Below, piece by piece: positions 62,090 to 64,000 of a stretch of 64,000 bases of DNA. Source of the stretch: Sinotaia quadrata (Eukaryota; Mollusca; Gastropoda; Architaenioglossa; Viviparidae); the NCBI GenBank assembly GCA_028829895.1, contig CM054178.1, positions 100,926,058 to 100,990,057 on the forward strand. The letters run 5' to 3'. Positions within the stretch are counted from its first letter, which is position 1, and the number at the start of each line of letters is the position of its first letter. Under the pieces are notes generated by a model. That model saw nothing but the letters and a program-made list of their open reading frames with translations, ran no database searches and had not been told where the DNA came from. The translations under genes and the position numbers were made by a program.

Positions 62090-62990
62090 TTCACATTGTC
62101 ATCAATCCACAGTAAAGACTTAAAAAATGCTTGATATCAATGAGGCACATTTTCATCATTCTTAATAAAGACTTGACTTTAAAAAAACATTTGATAACAA
62201 TGTAGCACACTGTCATCATTCCACAGTAAAGACTTGACTTAGAAAAACACTTGATAACAATATAGCACACTGTGATCATTTTACAGTAAAGACTTGACTT
62301 AAAAACACTTATAACACTGTAGCACACTGTTATCATTCCATATAAAGACTTATAAAACACTTAATTTAATAACGATGTAGACCACTGTCATCATTCCATA
62401 TAAAGACTTGACTTAGAAAAACACTTGATAACAATGTAGCACACTGTGATCATTTTACAGTAAAGACTTGACTTAAAAACACTTATAACACTGTAGCACT
62501 GTTATCATTCCATATAAAGACTTGACTTAAAAAACACTTAATAACAATGTAGACCACTGTCATCATTCCATATAAAGACTTGACTTAAAAAAAACACTTA
62601 ATAACAATGTAGCACACTGTCATCATTCCATATAAAGACTTGACTTAAAAACCCACTTAATAACAATGTAGCACACTGCAAACATTCCACAGTAAAGACT
62701 TGACTTAAAAACAGTTGTTAACAGTGTAGCACACTGCCATTATTCCATATAAAGAATTGACTTAAAAACACTTAATAACAAAGTAGCACACTGTTGTCAT
62801 TCCACAGTAAAGACTTGACTTTAAAACACATGATAACTCAATGTAGCACATAGTCATCATTTCAACTTGAAAGTTCAAAGACTTGACTTTAAAAAAAAAA
62901 CACTTGGTAACAATGTAGCACACTGTCATCATTCCTTATGAAGACTTGACTTTAAAACACTTGATAATATTGTAGCACACTTATACAGTA
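62090..62990 (+). repeat. Minisatellite of about 58-62 bp units
   Basis: About 14-15 units sharing CATTCCATATAAAGACTTGA, CTTAAAAACACTTAATAACA and ATGTAGCACACTGTCAT. Some units carry CCACAGTAAAG in place of CCATATAAAG, giving two interleaved variants. An antisense open frame over the first units is a repeat artefact. Confidence 0.9.
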
Positions 62991-64000
62991 AAGACTTTTT
63001 TTTTTTTTAAACTTGATAATTTTGACTTTACATGAATTTTATTTGATATTGGAACATAACTTCCCCCTCCACCCCAAGATGTCAAGATGTGCACATGTTA
63101 TCATGAGGTTTGTTTGTTATTCTAGGGTGGGTCAGTGCCTTTTGTTTTATGGTAGAATGTGGTGTGATTTTAATAAGAGTCATAAACAGAGTAAAAGTAT
63201 GAAAGATAAAGAGATATGAACCTTTGTTAGAATTAGAACAAGTTACTGTTTGCTTTGTGATATTTCAATATATAATAAGTGAACACGTAATTCATGGAAT
63301 AGGAGTAATAAGACAACTTCACAAACCAGTGAAACACAGACACTAAAGGATATGTGGGTTTTTTAAACTCTTACTGTAAAAGACAAAGTAATAAAAGAAG
63401 TTGTTGAATTTTAGAATAATTGTTTGCATTTTGGTTTTGCATTGGATAATTATAGAACTATGAACAATAAATGTTTTAAAAATTGTAAAGACTTTCTGCA
63501 TGAATGAGACATCTGTAACATTATTTAATTGTAACCCAAGACATATTTGTAACTTAACATTTATCTTCAATTTTCACAGAAATGCAGTATAATACACCAC
63601 AGATTGTGATTTAAAATTTGTTTTGCAAAATTTCCATGACACATGCATTTGATTAGTAGAGCTAATTCTTTGAAAGTGGGTTGTATAGATGAAAATATTG
63701 AAACTTAAAGCAGAGTATAACTATATACTACCTTACAGAACTATGACATAAATAGATTCACTTGTTTTAGTTGTATTTTTAATTGTAATACTGGCTTTCC
63801 ATTGTAAATGGCATAAGATACACATTTTCAAATTCTAGGCTATTGTTTATTATAGTTTTGAATTGCTTGGCCTTTGTCATCACTATTTTCTGCTACTGGT
63901 TATTCAGTCTTATTTTATTTAATGCATCTCTTAACTCACATCTAGATGTTTGACCTGAAGTTTTAAATGGATAACAGTAACAATTATATGGCTAGAGGTA
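62991..64000 (+). other. Intron 5 sequence to the window end
   Basis: AT-rich sequence; no gene, exon or repeat is recognised. Confidence 0.5.

Noticed and set aside
62090..62990. Regular repeats resembling a CRISPR array
   Set aside because: Units are contiguous and similar over their full length with no unique spacers, and the genome is eukaryotic. The same holds for the other minisatellites.

Overview
This window looks like the inside of a large, intron-rich, AT-rich invertebrate gene. I would guess a mollusc or other lophotrochozoan, but no sequence here fixes the phylum. There are no bacterial features, no rRNA or tRNA genes that I can see, and no gene start or end. Nearly all of the window is intron filled with transposable elements and minisatellites.

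The host gene is on the + strand. Five exons can be joined in one uninterrupted reading frame: 470-1156, 12703-12855, 26944-27072, 30663-30921 and 35942-36143. All have GT/AG borders, with phases 0, 0, 0 and 1 at the four internal introns. The last two exons encode a PDZ domain that closely resembles an internal PDZ domain of the PATJ (INADL)/MPDZ polarity scaffolds. The first three encode a disordered, proline-rich linker with PPSY and SH3-ligand-like motifs. The gene evidently continues past both ends. I could not find a further exon between 36144 and 64000.

Intron 1 (1157-12702) carries a structurally complete, apparently very young LTR retrotransposon at 2053-10321: two 1546-bp LTRs with no difference that I can see, a 5-bp target duplication ATGGT, and one intact 1444-codon gag-pro-pol frame. 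Its pol order is protease, integrase, reverse transcriptase, RNase H. Integrase therefore comes before RT, unlike ordinary Ty3/gypsy elements and like the rare Gmr1-type lineage. It is inserted in an older solo LTR (2024-11990). Two relatives of that solo LTR occur at 16604-17399 and, inverted, at 31932-34466, each with its own 5-bp duplication. A decayed element on the - strand (17460-19416) shows the same protease-then-integrase spacing.

Intron 3 holds an unidentified, T-poor, A/C-rich block with decayed coding character (27790-29345), a long GT microsatellite and the 3' end of a hAT transposon. Intron 4 holds a three-level nest: a pogo/Tigger-type transposon (31248-35578) contains the inverted solo LTR, which contains a smaller Tigger-like element (33217-34102). 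Downstream of exon 5 are large solo-LTR-like units (38179-40366, 50120-52880, probably 59238-61520), a hAT fragment (about 41595-41860), and a Kolobok-like TTAA element (53120-55648) that carries a broken THAP domain and a 166-bp-arm palindrome. Several minisatellites (13.5-14.8, 24.2-24.7, 25.7-26.0, 47.5-49.3, 55.9-56.5, 58.1-58.3 and 62.1-63.0 kb) fill much of the rest.
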